NCBI GenBank assembly: GCA_039818165.1
Contig: JBCBUL010000014.1
Coordinates: 1-64,000, forward strand
Direction: 5' to 3'
DNA: 64,000 nt
Source: UBA5336 sp039818165
Lineage (GTDB): Bacteria > Pseudomonadota > Alphaproteobacteria > Caulobacterales > Hyphomonadaceae
This document shows, in pieces, positions 8,439-16,653 of the stretch. The stretch's first letter is position 1. Each line of letters opens with the position of its first letter. Below the pieces are notes generated by a model, which did no database searches, had not been told where the DNA came from, and worked only from the letters and a program-made list of their open reading frames with translations. Position numbers and translations under genes: made by a program.

Positions 8439-9907
8439 CGAACCTGACGGCGTCCCGTGTCGGCGTAATCGACATTGGCTCGAACTCGGTACGTCTCGTG
8501 ATCTTCTCGATCTCGGGTTCGGCCATGTATCCCGTGTTCAACGAAAAAGTCATGGCGGGCCTCGGGCGCGGCATGAACGAGTCTGGGCTCTTGTCGGCGC
8601 CTGGGCGCGTCCTGGCGCTGGCCGCCCTGGCCCGGTTTCGGGCGATACTCAAAGGCCTTGGCGTCAACGAGGTGCGTGCGGTTGCCACCGCTGCAGTTCG
8701 GGTGGCCAAGGATGGGCCAGAGTTCGCCCGCGAGGCCGAGGACATCGTCGGCGCGCCGCTCGCAATTCTGTCAGGCGCGGATGAAGGGCGGTTGTCGGCC
8801 CTTGGCGTTGAGGCAGGGTTCCACCAGCCGACTGGTGTGGTGGCGGATCTGGGCGGCTCCAGCCTCGAACTCTTCGGCTTGGGGCCCGAGACTGGTACCG
8901 GAGAAACCCATATGTTAGGCCCGCTCGCCCTCGGCGGAGATGGCGACGATACCGACGACGCTATCAGGGCCAATGTCAGCGAAATCCTCGCAAACTCAGC
9001 CCATGTAGCGAACGGCACTCAGGATATCTATGCAGTTGGGGGCGCCTGGCGCGCCTTTGCAAAGATCGCCATGCGCCAGAATGATTACCCCCTCCATGTG
9101 CTGCACGGCTATTGCCTCTCGCCCAAGGATGTCTCCGAGACGACGCGCCACATCCTGAACCACAAAGGGGAGAAGAGCCTGTCGGAAGTTGCCGGACGCC
9201 GGGCAGCGAAGCTGCATCTGACCTCCATCGTGCTGGATGAGCTTGTACGCGCCAGTCGCGCTGAACGTATTGTCATTTCATCTTACGGACTACGAGAAGG
9301 TGTGGTCGCCGAGCGCTTGGGCCTGGCAATGGAAGACAGCTTGGCGAACGGCCTTGCCGCCTTTGGCGGCCTGAACCCCTACGAGCAAAGCTTCAGCGAG
9401 GCGCTCTACAGCTTTACCCGCCCGGTCTTTGACGAAAAAACACCGGCATTTGGCACCTGGGAGGCAGAGAACCGGCTGCATCGTGCGGCCTGCCTGCTGG
9501 TCGACACGGCGGGTCGTTATCACCCTGATCATCGCCATGACATGGCGTTCGAAAAAACGCTCTACGCCCCCCTGTCAGGCGTCTCCCACACGGAACGCGT
9601 CTTTCTCGCTGCCGCGGTCGGGTGGCGATACTCCCGGCGCTTCAGCGTGCCCAAACCGCTGGCGAGTCTTTTGTCCGCGAAACATCTGCGCCGGGCCCGG
9701 CAAGTCGGTCATGCCATGCGCCTGGGTACGGTCCTTTCGGGGCGGTCTGCGGACATTCTGGGCAATGCCAGACTGGAGCGCAGGCATCAAAGGCTCGTCC
9801 TTTGCCTGCCGCGCAGCGACGCCGCCATGGTTTCTGAAACCGTTGAGCGGCGCCTGAACCAGACGGCAGACATCCTCGATCTAAGCCCTGCCGTATCGCT
9901 CTACTAG
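8435..9907 (+). CDS. ppx: Ppx/GppA family exopolyphosphatase
   Basis: Hydrolyses terminal phosphate from polyphosphate, and possibly the phosphate of pppGpp. The actin-like ATPase fold shows GVIDIGSNSVRLVIF (residues 9-23), ATAAVRVAKDG, LSGADEGRLSALGV and GVVADLGGSSLEL. At 490 residues it has the long form with a C-terminal HD-like helical domain. The start is TTG inside the ppk1 stop (TTGA overlap), so ppk1 and ppx, which make and degrade the same polymer, are made together. GppA versus Ppx specificity cannot be told from sequence alone. Confidence 0.92.
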   Translation: MTNLTASRVGVIDIGSNSVRLVIFSISGSAMYPVFNEKVMAGLGRGMNESGLLSAPGRVLALAALARFRAILKGLGVNEVRAVATAAVRVAKDGPEFAREAEDIVGAPLAILSGADEGRLSALGVEAGFHQPTGVVADLGGSSLELFGLGPETGTGETHMLGPLALGGDGDDTDDAIRANVSEILANSAHVANGTQDIYAVGGAWRAFAKIAMRQNDYPLHVLHGYCLSPKDVSETTRHILNHKGEKSLSEVAGRRAAKLHLTSIVLDELVRASRAERIVISSYGLREGVVAERLGLAMEDSLANGLAAFGGLNPYEQSFSEALYSFTRPVFDEKTPAFGTWEAENRLHRAACLLVDTAGRYHPDHRHDMAFEKTLYAPLSGVSHTERVFLAAAVGWRYSRRFSVPKPLASLLSAKHLRRARQVGHAMRLGTVLSGRSADILGNARLERRHQRLVLCLPRSDAAMVSETVERRLNQTADILDLSPAVSLY

Positions 9908-9921
9908 TGTGACCTGAAACA

Positions 9922-9946
9922 GGGAGACGCAGTGTTCGCGTCTCCC
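9922..9946. terminator. Perfect hairpin between convergent ppx and RTX gene
   Basis: A nine-pair perfect stem (GGGAGACGC with GCGTCTCCC) and a seven-base loop lie 15 bases after the ppx stop and 31 bases before the end of the opposing RTX gene. There is no clear T-tract on either side, so it may act as a bidirectional or RNA-stabilising structure. Confidence 0.55.
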
Positions 9947-9977
9947 AATCGGTCAGTGGTCTTTGGATCGACCAGAC

Positions 9978-10532
9978 TTACAGGATGAAATCGTCCGGCG
10001 TGAAATTGTCGAACGCCATGCCTTCCAGGTGCACGACTGGAGAGGCTGGAAGCCCGGTTGCCGTATCCACCATGTAGAACATGACGCCGGTGCCGGAGTC
10101 CCAGTAAGAAATATCGTGGTCCTTGGTGTCGAGGCCATAGGCGGAGAAGTCGAGCATGTCGACGCCGTCTTCGAAGTCAGTGATGCGGACATAGTTACGG
10201 CCGGCCGAGAGGAGGCCGAATTCGAAGACATCCGCGCCTGCACCACCTGTGAACACATCGTTCCCGCCGGACCAGACCAGCGTGTCGGCGCCCCGGCCAC
10301 CGTCCAGAATGTCGTCGCCTGCACCGCCATCAAGCGTATCGCGGCCACCGCCCCCCTTGAGCGTGTCAGCACCGTTGCCGCCGTTCAGCGTGTCTTTGCC
10401 ACCACCGCCCTTGAGCAGGTCGTCGCCGTCGCCGCCGTTGAGGATGTCATCCCCGCCCCGGCCAAGCAGTCTGTCATTCTGATTTGTTCCGTTGAGAGTC
10501 TCGTCGGAACTGTTTCCCCGAATTGTAGGCAT
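9978..10532 (-). CDS. Small calcium-binding RTX-repeat protein, 184 aa
   Basis: About nine GGxGxDxLx nonapeptides (for example GGDGDDLLK, GGNGADTLK, GGAGDDILD) occupy roughly residues 20-100. They form the calcium-binding parallel beta-roll of RTX proteins. A C-terminal RTX-associated region follows (about 100-184), including ITDFEDGVDMLDFSAYGLD, and the protein ends DDFIL. Such proteins usually leave the cell by a type I secretion system using this C-terminus; no T1SS genes are in the window. The start MPTIRG was chosen for the AAAGGGA ribosome site seven bases upstream, which removes 11 residues from the longest frame. There is no catalytic domain, so it may be a short structural or matrix protein. 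Confidence 0.85.
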   Translation of the reverse strand: MPTIRGNSSDETLNGTNQNDRLLGRGGDDILNGGDGDDLLKGGGGKDTLNGGNGADTLKGGGGRDTLDGGAGDDILDGGRGADTLVWSGGNDVFTGGAGADVFEFGLLSAGRNYVRITDFEDGVDMLDFSAYGLDTKDHDISYWDSGTGVMFYMVDTATGLPASPVVHLEGMAFDNFTPDDFIL

Positions 10533-10631
10533 GTCGCGTCCCTTTCTGTGATAAACGACACGCAACTTATTGAGATTATTCGCTTTTTAAGTAAGCCCCG
10601 AAGAAGCGGGGACCCCTCACACGGGTTTACC

Positions 10632-10660
10632 AAACCAACCCCATGAAGACGGGATGGTTT
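10632..10660. terminator. Hairpin downstream of glk
   Basis: The arms AAACCAACCC and GGGATGGTTT pair with one mismatch around a nine-base loop. The structure lies 60 bases beyond the glk stop and could end the zwf-pgl-edd-glk transcript. The T-rich part is short. Bases 10533-10631 are the likely promoter region for the RTX gene, and I see no other gene there. Confidence 0.4.
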
Positions 10661-10719
10661 TCACCACCAAGATGTGCGTCACTGAATCAGGTGTCTCACC
10701 CTGAAACAAACGCGCGGTT

Positions 10720-11778
10720 CTACGCGTCAGCCAGATAATCGAACAACAGCGCAGCGGCCCCCTTCAAAGGTGCGTCGTGATTCATCAGGACGCGCACGGG
10801 CACGTCCTTCATGAATGGGGTTTCGCTGCCGCGCTCACGGAAACGGGCCGCGGCCTCAGGATGCTTCAGCCAGCTTGGCATACGCTCGGCCACGCCGCCC
10901 GTCAGCACGACCCCGCCTTGACCGCCATTAATCAGGACGACATCCCCGGCCGCGCCCATGATTGCGCGCGCCCGTAGAAGGCATGTCTCGACACAGACCG
11001 GGTCGCCCGCCTCGGCGCGTCCAAGAATGTCTGCCGCCGATAAGTCCTCGCGTGGCTTTTCGTGCAGGTCGCTGATGATATCGAAAACGGGCTTGAGCCA
11101 CTCGCCAGACACCACCATTTCGGTGGAAACATGGTGGCAGTCGGCAGGCAGGCCATGGGCCTTGAAAATGTCTTGCGCCTTCTCGCAAAGAGGCAAGCGA
11201 GCCGCCAACTCTGCCTCGCGCACCGTGCGGGCGGCATAGGCGGCATGCCCCCCCTGGCCCGTAATGGGCAGATACCTGCCCGCAGGCGTGACGGCGAGGG
11301 TGGCGACACCAAATCCTGTGCCGGGTCCGGTCACCACAATTGGGGCGCCGGGCCGCGACGTTCCCGACAGGATTTCAACGAAATCTTCGTCGGGCATTTC
11401 TGGAACGGCGCGTGCCATAGCCGCAAAGTCATTCACCAGGGTCGCGGACGCCAGACCAAACCGGGCCGCCAAGGATTCGGGGCGAATGCGCGGCCAATAA
11501 TTGCGATTGGTCATCAGCACGGACCCGTCGGGCTCTGGCGGACCAGCCAGCGCAAAAAGCGCTTCCTGTCCCGAAGGGTCTATGCCGGTTTCCTCGATAT
11601 AGGTGGCCAGGGCGTCGTCGAAGGATTTGAACAGGGGCTTTGGCACCTGTCCCTGGGCGTCCTTGACCTCGGAGTACTTGCGTTGGCCTTCAAGCTCTAC
11701 GCCGGCCTCAGTCAGGCGGGCGGTGGCGAAGCGCAGGCTCGTGCCACCTGCATCGCCGACAATGACTCGGCCAATCAC
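10720..11778 (-). CDS. glk: Glucokinase
   Basis: Phosphorylates glucose to glucose-6-P to feed the Entner-Doudoroff genes encoded next to it. It belongs to the Glk (not ROK) family: VGDAGGTSLRFA near the N-terminus is the ATP-phosphate loop, LVNDFAAMARA and TGPGTGFGVATL mark the sugar and phosphate site, and GGVVLTGGVAERM is near the C-terminus. The 352 residues are slightly longer than E. coli Glk. The GTG start is embedded in the edd stop (GTGA). It is the last gene of the operon. Confidence 0.93.
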   Translation of the reverse strand: MIGRVIVGDAGGTSLRFATARLTEAGVELEGQRKYSEVKDAQGQVPKPLFKSFDDALATYIEETGIDPSGQEALFALAGPPEPDGSVLMTNRNYWPRIRPESLAARFGLASATLVNDFAAMARAVPEMPDEDFVEILSGTSRPGAPIVVTGPGTGFGVATLAVTPAGRYLPITGQGGHAAYAARTVREAELAARLPLCEKAQDIFKAHGLPADCHHVSTEMVVSGEWLKPVFDIISDLHEKPREDLSAADILGRAEAGDPVCVETCLLRARAIMGAAGDVVLINGGQGGVVLTGGVAERMPSWLKHPEAAARFRERGSETPFMKDVPVRVLMNHDAPLKGAAALLFDYLADA

Positions 11779-13610
11779 GCCCCGGCTCCCGGCATGAAGA
11801 AATCGAACAGGGATGCGCCGGTCTCCGTTTCGGCTGCGCCTGCACGGAAGGCACCAAACATCTCGCGTCCAAGACCCATATGGGACTGGTTCGGCCGGAA
11901 CGGCGTCGGAGACCGTCCTTCAAACTCGCGCTCATCAACATGCAGTTCCAGGGCGCCGGTCTCGCAATCCACGCGGATGACATCGCCGTCCTGAACACGG
12001 GCGAGCGGCCCGCCCCGCGCGGCCTCCGGACCAACATGTATTGCCGAAGGCACCTTGCCTGACGCGCCGGACATACGCCCGTCGGTCACCAGGGCAACCT
12101 TCCGACCGGCATCCTGCAAGGCGCCCAGCACGGGAGACAGGGAGTGCAGTTCCGGCATGCCGTTCGCCGATGGCCCCTGGAAGCGGACCACGGCGACGAA
12201 ATCCTTGTCCAATTGTCCTGCCTTATGCGCTTCCTTGAGCGCGTCCTGGCTATCGAAGACGATCGCTGGCGCTTCCACGATGCGGTTTTCCGGCTTCACG
12301 GCGGACGCTTTCGTCACGCCGCGTCCAAGCGGGCCATCCATCAGGCGCAAGCCACCATCGGCGCTGAATGGATCGGAGACGGGGCGCAGAATATCGATAT
12401 CACCGCTAACTTTGGGCGACTCACGCCACTTTAGAGTATCGCCATCCAACCAGGGCTCCTGGCTATAGGCGCTGATCGTACCGGAAATGCCTGCCGCGTC
12501 GCCGACCATCAATCCGGCCTCGACCAGTTCGCGAACCACAAAGCCCATGCCGCCAGCAGCGTGGAAATGGTTCACGTCCGCCACGCCGTTGGGATAGATC
12601 CGGCACAGCAGCGGTGTGACCGCGCTGAGGTCTGCAAAATCGTCCAGCGTGATCTGTATGCCCGCCGAGGCCGCCATGGCGGGAATGTGCAGGGCATGAT
12701 TGGTCGACCCGCCCGTGGCCATGAGGCCCACAATGCCATTTACGATGGAGCGGGCGTCAATGATCTCACCCATGGGTGTGTAGTCGCCCTTGATCGTCAT
12801 CGCCGCAGCGCGTTGAACCGCTGCGCGCGTAAGGGCCTCCCGCAAGGGCGTGCCGGGATTTACGAAGGCCGCACCGGGCAGGTGCAGACCCATGACTTCC
12901 ATCAGCATCTGGTTGGAGTTCGCCGTGCCGTAGAAGGTACACGTGCCAGGGCTGTGATAGCTCTCGGATTCCGCCTTGAGCAGAACGTCACGCCCGACTT
13001 TTCCCTGTGCGAATTCCTGCCGGATACGCGCCTTTTCGGGGTTTGGCAGACCTGAGGGCATGGGCCCTGCCGGGATGAACACATGGGGCAGCCAGCCGAA
13101 ACGCAGCGCGGCGATCACAAGGCCTGGAATGATCTTGTCGCATACACCGAGGTGCAGGGCCGCATCGTAGGCGTCGTGGCTCAGCGAAACGGCCGATGCG
13201 AGCGCAATCACATCGCGCGAGAAGAGCGACAGCTCCATCCCATCCTGGCCCTGGGTCACGCCGTCACACATGGCGGGCACGCCGCCGGACACCTGCGCGG
13301 TGGCGTTTACCTCGCGCGCAGCCTGGCGAATGATTTCGGGATAATGCTCAAACGGTGCATGGGCCGAGAGCATATCATTGTAGCTGGTGATGATACCGAT
13401 ATTAGGCCATTCGGCGCCGAGCAGCTGGGCCTTGTCCATGACGGCGCAGCCTGCGCTGGCATGGGCCTGGTTGCCTTCGGTCAATCGTTTGCGGGCGAAG
13501 CCATCGGGCTTTCGGGCGCGGATGAGGTCGAGATACGCCGCGCGGGTGTCGCGCGAGCGTTCTCCGATGCGCGCAAGGACTTCGGCAACTTTGGGATGCA
13601 GTGTCGTCAT
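11775..13610 (-). CDS. edd: 6-phosphogluconate dehydratase
   Basis: First committed step of the Entner-Doudoroff pathway: 6-phosphogluconate to KDPG. The 611 residues match the Edd branch of the IlvD/Edd Fe-S dehydratases. ITSYNDMLSAHAPFEHYP, GVPAMCDGVTQGQDGMELS, the Cys of AALHLGVCDKIIPGL and the Cys of SPGTCTFYGTANSNQM are the expected cluster and active-site regions. LVTDGRMSGASGKVPSAI is near the C-terminus. It overlaps pgl and glk by four bases each. Confidence 0.97.
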   Translation of the reverse strand: MTTLHPKVAEVLARIGERSRDTRAAYLDLIRARKPDGFARKRLTEGNQAHASAGCAVMDKAQLLGAEWPNIGIITSYNDMLSAHAPFEHYPEIIRQAAREVNATAQVSGGVPAMCDGVTQGQDGMELSLFSRDVIALASAVSLSHDAYDAALHLGVCDKIIPGLVIAALRFGWLPHVFIPAGPMPSGLPNPEKARIRQEFAQGKVGRDVLLKAESESYHSPGTCTFYGTANSNQMLMEVMGLHLPGAAFVNPGTPLREALTRAAVQRAAAMTIKGDYTPMGEIIDARSIVNGIVGLMATGGSTNHALHIPAMAASAGIQITLDDFADLSAVTPLLCRIYPNGVADVNHFHAAGGMGFVVRELVEAGLMVGDAAGISGTISAYSQEPWLDGDTLKWRESPKVSGDIDILRPVSDPFSADGGLRLMDGPLGRGVTKASAVKPENRIVEAPAIVFDSQDALKEAHKAGQLDKDFVAVVRFQGPSANGMPELHSLSPVLGALQDAGRKVALVTDGRMSGASGKVPSAIHVGPEAARGGPLARVQDGDVIRVDCETGALELHVDEREFEGRSPTPFRPNQSHMGLGREMFGAFRAGAAETETGASLFDFFMPGAGA

Positions 13611-14308
13611 GGAGCCCAGACCTTTACGAGCCGGTCGCCAAGCAGGCGTTCGGCATGGTGGATGGGAAGATTAGCAGATCGATTTTCCAGCACGGCGCGT
13701 TTTTCATCGCCGGTGATGTAAAGGATGGCGAGAGACGACTGCGAGAGCGCCGCGCCCGTGAGTGTCAGCCGATAAGGCGTAGTGCCTTCCGCGACCTGCG
13801 AGCCTGTTGCGTCGACAGGAACGACCCAATCAGCCGCGTCCTCGGACATGACGTCTTCGATGCCCTCCAGGCCGGGAAACCAGCTGGCAGTGTGCCCGTC
13901 GCCGCCCATGCCTAGAAGAGTCACAGATTTTGTCCCGAAGGTCTTCCTGTAGGCGTGGTCAGCCGGTGCGGCATCGGCCTCATGGGTCTCGCCTGCCTTG
14001 TACATGGGCACAAATTCCGCCTGCTCTGCGTGGTCTACGAGCAAGCTCTGCTTGACGAGTTGAGCGTTGGAGCGTGCGTCTGTCTCCGGAACCCATCGCT
14101 CGTCCACAAGACCAACTTTGACGGATCCCCACGTCAGCGAAGTCTTGGAGAGGCGTTCGAAAACCGGGCCCGGCGTTGACCCGCCCGACAACCAGAGACC
14201 TGCTGACGTCTCAAGACCAATAGACTGCCGAAGCGCGCCCTCCATCAAGGCGGCGACATAGTCCGCCGCCGCGTCCCGGGTCTCGAAGGTGACGAGGGCG
14301 CCGCTCAT
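13607..14308 (-). CDS. pgl: 6-phosphogluconolactonase
   Basis: Hydrolyses 6-phosphogluconolactone from Zwf. It is the NagB-like (DevB/SOL) type: LSGGSTPGPVFERL, VDERWVPETDARSNAQLV and LGMGGDGHTASWFPG are diagnostic. The 233-residue product starts at the ATG that overlaps the zwf stop (ATGA), in preference to an ATG four codons earlier. It lies between zwf and edd in the order of the reactions. Confidence 0.95.
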   Translation of the reverse strand: MSGALVTFETRDAAADYVAALMEGALRQSIGLETSAGLWLSGGSTPGPVFERLSKTSLTWGSVKVGLVDERWVPETDARSNAQLVKQSLLVDHAEQAEFVPMYKAGETHEADAAPADHAYRKTFGTKSVTLLGMGGDGHTASWFPGLEGIEDVMSEDAADWVVPVDATGSQVAEGTTPYRLTLTGAALSQSSLAILYITGDEKRAVLENRSANLPIHHAERLLGDRLVKVWAP

Positions 14309-15768
14309 CCTTCCCACCATTTCCGGTCATCACGGTCCATCATCAGGGCGGCGGATACGGGCCCATCTGTTCCGGCCGCGTAGGATTCCGGCGTCACATC
14401 GGCCTCGCCCCAGGCCGCGATGAGTTCATCAATCCATTCCCAGGCGGCTTCGACCTCGTCGCGGCGCATGAACAGGGCAAGGTTGCCCCGCACCACATCC
14501 ATCAAGAGGCGCTCATAGGCGTCCGGATAGCGCACGGTGAAGTTTTCCGCGTAGGAGAGGTTGAGCGGGAGGGATTTGATGCGGAGGCCGCCGGGTCCCG
14601 GTTCCTTGATCTGGATGAACAGGCGCACGCCCTCATCGGGCTGAAGCCGGATGATCAGCTTGTTTGCCTGGGTCGAGGCGCCTTCGAAGATGGAATGCGG
14701 CACGGCCTTGAACTGAATCACGATGTCAGAGCGCCGCGACGCCATGCGCTTTCCTGTGCGCATATAGAAAGGCACGCCCGCCCAGCGCCAGTTTGCAATG
14801 GCGGCTTTCACCGCAACGTAGGTTTCCGTGTCGCTTTCCGCGCCTTCGCCCAGTTCTTCTGTGTAACTCTGGGCAGGCTCGCCTTTCACGATCCCGGCGC
14901 CATACTGGCCACGCACCGTGGTCTTCGCAGCATCCTCCCGGGTGATCGGCTTGAGCGCCTTCAGCACCTTGATCTTCTCGGTGCGGATATCGTCGCCATC
15001 CATGGAGCCGGGAGGTTCCATCGCGATCAGGCAGAGAAGCTGGAGCATGTGGTTCTGGACCATGTCCCGAAGCGCGCCGGACTTGTCATAGTATCCCGCG
15101 CGGCCCGCGACAGAGAGATCTTCGGCCACCGTGATCTGGACGTGATCGATCGAGCCGCGGTTCCAGACCGGCTCCAGCAAACGGTTTGCAAAGCGCAGCA
15201 CCATCAGATTCTGCACCGTCTCTTTACCGAGATAGTGGTCGATGCGGTAAATCTGGCTTTCATCAAAATGGGCGCAGACGCCCGCATTGATTTCCTGGGC
15301 TGACGCCAGATCCGTACCGATCGGTTTTTCCAACACGACGCGCGTCTCGGGCGTGACCAATCCGGCGTCGTCAGCGGCTGCGCAAATGTCCACGTAGAGG
15401 CGCGGTGCGGTGGCTAGGTAAAATACGCGGACATGCTCCTTGCCCGACAGTTTCCGTTTCAGGCCTTTCCAATCCGCATTGGGATCAGTCGCGTCCAATT
15501 CCTGATAGTCAAGAAGCGCAGCGAAGGCGTCCCACTTCTCTGGGTCCCAGCCCTCCCCTGTGTTGGTTTCGCAAGCCTCGCGCGCAAACGCGATATACTC
15601 TTTCTTCGTCATCGCACTGCGCGCCGAGCCGATGATGCGACTTGTTTCAGGGATTTGCCCATCGAGCCAACGGTGGAACAGGGCGGGCAGGAGCTTGCGC
15701 TGGGACAAATCCCCCGTGCCGCCGAAAATTACGATCTCGAATGGATCAACGGGAATGAACTTTGCCAT
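14305..15768 (-). CDS. zwf: Glucose-6-phosphate 1-dehydrogenase
   Basis: Oxidises glucose-6-P with NADP (or NAD) to the lactone. The 487 residues are normal. IFGGTGDLSQRKLLPAL (residues about 13-29) is the dinucleotide fold, and the substrate and catalytic motif RIDHYLGKETVQNLMVLRFA is near 200. The start MAKFIPVDPF was chosen on family length; an upstream frame of 30 basic residues to 15858 overlaps candidate operator repeats and is probably leader. It is first in zwf-pgl-edd-glk and divergent from eda. Confidence 0.96.
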   Translation of the reverse strand: MAKFIPVDPFEIVIFGGTGDLSQRKLLPALFHRWLDGQIPETSRIIGSARSAMTKKEYIAFAREACETNTGEGWDPEKWDAFAALLDYQELDATDPNADWKGLKRKLSGKEHVRVFYLATAPRLYVDICAAADDAGLVTPETRVVLEKPIGTDLASAQEINAGVCAHFDESQIYRIDHYLGKETVQNLMVLRFANRLLEPVWNRGSIDHVQITVAEDLSVAGRAGYYDKSGALRDMVQNHMLQLLCLIAMEPPGSMDGDDIRTEKIKVLKALKPITREDAAKTTVRGQYGAGIVKGEPAQSYTEELGEGAESDTETYVAVKAAIANWRWAGVPFYMRTGKRMASRRSDIVIQFKAVPHSIFEGASTQANKLIIRLQPDEGVRLFIQIKEPGPGGLRIKSLPLNLSYAENFTVRYPDAYERLLMDVVRGNLALFMRRDEVEAAWEWIDELIAAWGEADVTPESYAAGTDGPVSAALMMDRDDRKWWEG

Positions 15769-15850
15769 ACCGGGGCCCCGCTTGGTCGTCTTTTGAGCCT
15801 TGCGCGTCGCATCAGGCCTTGCGCGCAGCAACACGACGCAATTCAATGTG

Positions 15851-15870
15851 TTTTGCAAGGTTTTGCAGGC
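15851..15870. promoter_or_regulatory. Tandem 10-bp repeats in the zwf/eda divergent region
   Basis: TTTTGCAAGG is followed directly by TTTTGCAGGC, giving a 10-base period (8 of 10 identical). A related GTTTTCGG comes next. In the same 208-base divergent region ATATGCAGA occurs twice, at 15886-15894 and 15939-15947, 53 bases apart. Phased repeats between two halves of one pathway suggest a regulator site. The regulator is unknown. Confidence 0.35.
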
Positions 15871-15976
15871 GTTTTCGGCACGCAGATATGCAGAGCTGGC
15901 ATGAATCCCACTCCGCCTTGCGCCCTACGGATATGCGTATATGCAGACTGTTACAACTCTGTGCGGAGACGACGCG

Positions 15977-16621
15977 ATGGACTGGCAGGAAATTGAAAGC
16001 GCACTCAAGGCGTGTCCCATCGTACCCGTCCTGGCCGTGCCGCACATTGACGACGCCGCGCCTTTGGCAACAGCGCTTGCTGCGGGCGGCATAACGGTGA
16101 GCGAGATTACTCTGCGCACAGATGCGGGTCTGCCGTCGATCGCCGCGTTCAAATCATCGGCGCCGGGGATGGTCGTCGGCATGGGCACAGTGCTGAGTCC
16201 TGCGGATCTGGATGCCTCGGTGGCAGCCGGGGCAGACTTCATCGTTACACCCGGATTTGATGCCGGCTTATTGGCGGCTCTTGCCCAAAGCCCCGTGCCG
16301 ACGCTTCCGGGCGTTGGGACAGCGGGGGAAGCCATGGCCGCGCGCAATGCGGGCATCAAACGCGTGAAACTGTTTCCGGCGGAGGTCGTTGGCGGAGCTG
16401 CAATGATCAAAGGGCTCGGTGGCCCTCTGCAGGATATGGCCTTCATGCCGACGGGCGGTGTCACGCTCGACAATATGGGCGACTATCTAGCGCTGAAGAA
16501 CGTCTATGCCGTGGGTGGAACATGGATCGCCAAGACAGAGCATATTGAAGCTGGCGATTGGGAAGGTATTGCCAATCGGGCCAAGGCTGCGCGAGAAGCG
16601 GCGCTGAACCTGCGCAGATAG
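15977..16621 (+). CDS. eda: 2-dehydro-3-deoxy-phosphogluconate (KDPG) aldolase
   Basis: Cleaves KDPG to pyruvate and glyceraldehyde-3-P. It is a small class I aldolase (214 residues from this start). ITLRTDAGLPSI holds the position equivalent to the catalytic Glu region, VGMGTVLSPADLDASVAAGA and VTPGFDA follow, and the Schiff-base Lys lies in RVKLFPAEVVGG. The ATG at 15977 has GGAG ten bases upstream; an in-frame ATG 12 codons earlier is less likely. It is transcribed away from the zwf operon and towards the beta-galactosidase gene, 32 bases downstream. Confidence 0.94.
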   Translation: MDWQEIESALKACPIVPVLAVPHIDDAAPLATALAAGGITVSEITLRTDAGLPSIAAFKSSAPGMVVGMGTVLSPADLDASVAAGADFIVTPGFDAGLLAALAQSPVPTLPGVGTAGEAMAARNAGIKRVKLFPAEVVGGAAMIKGLGGPLQDMAFMPTGGVTLDNMGDYLALKNVYAVGGTWIAKTEHIEAGDWEGIANRAKAAREAALNLRR

Positions 16622-16653
16622 TCCGCGCAAGGACAGTCTATCAGGGAGGCCCC

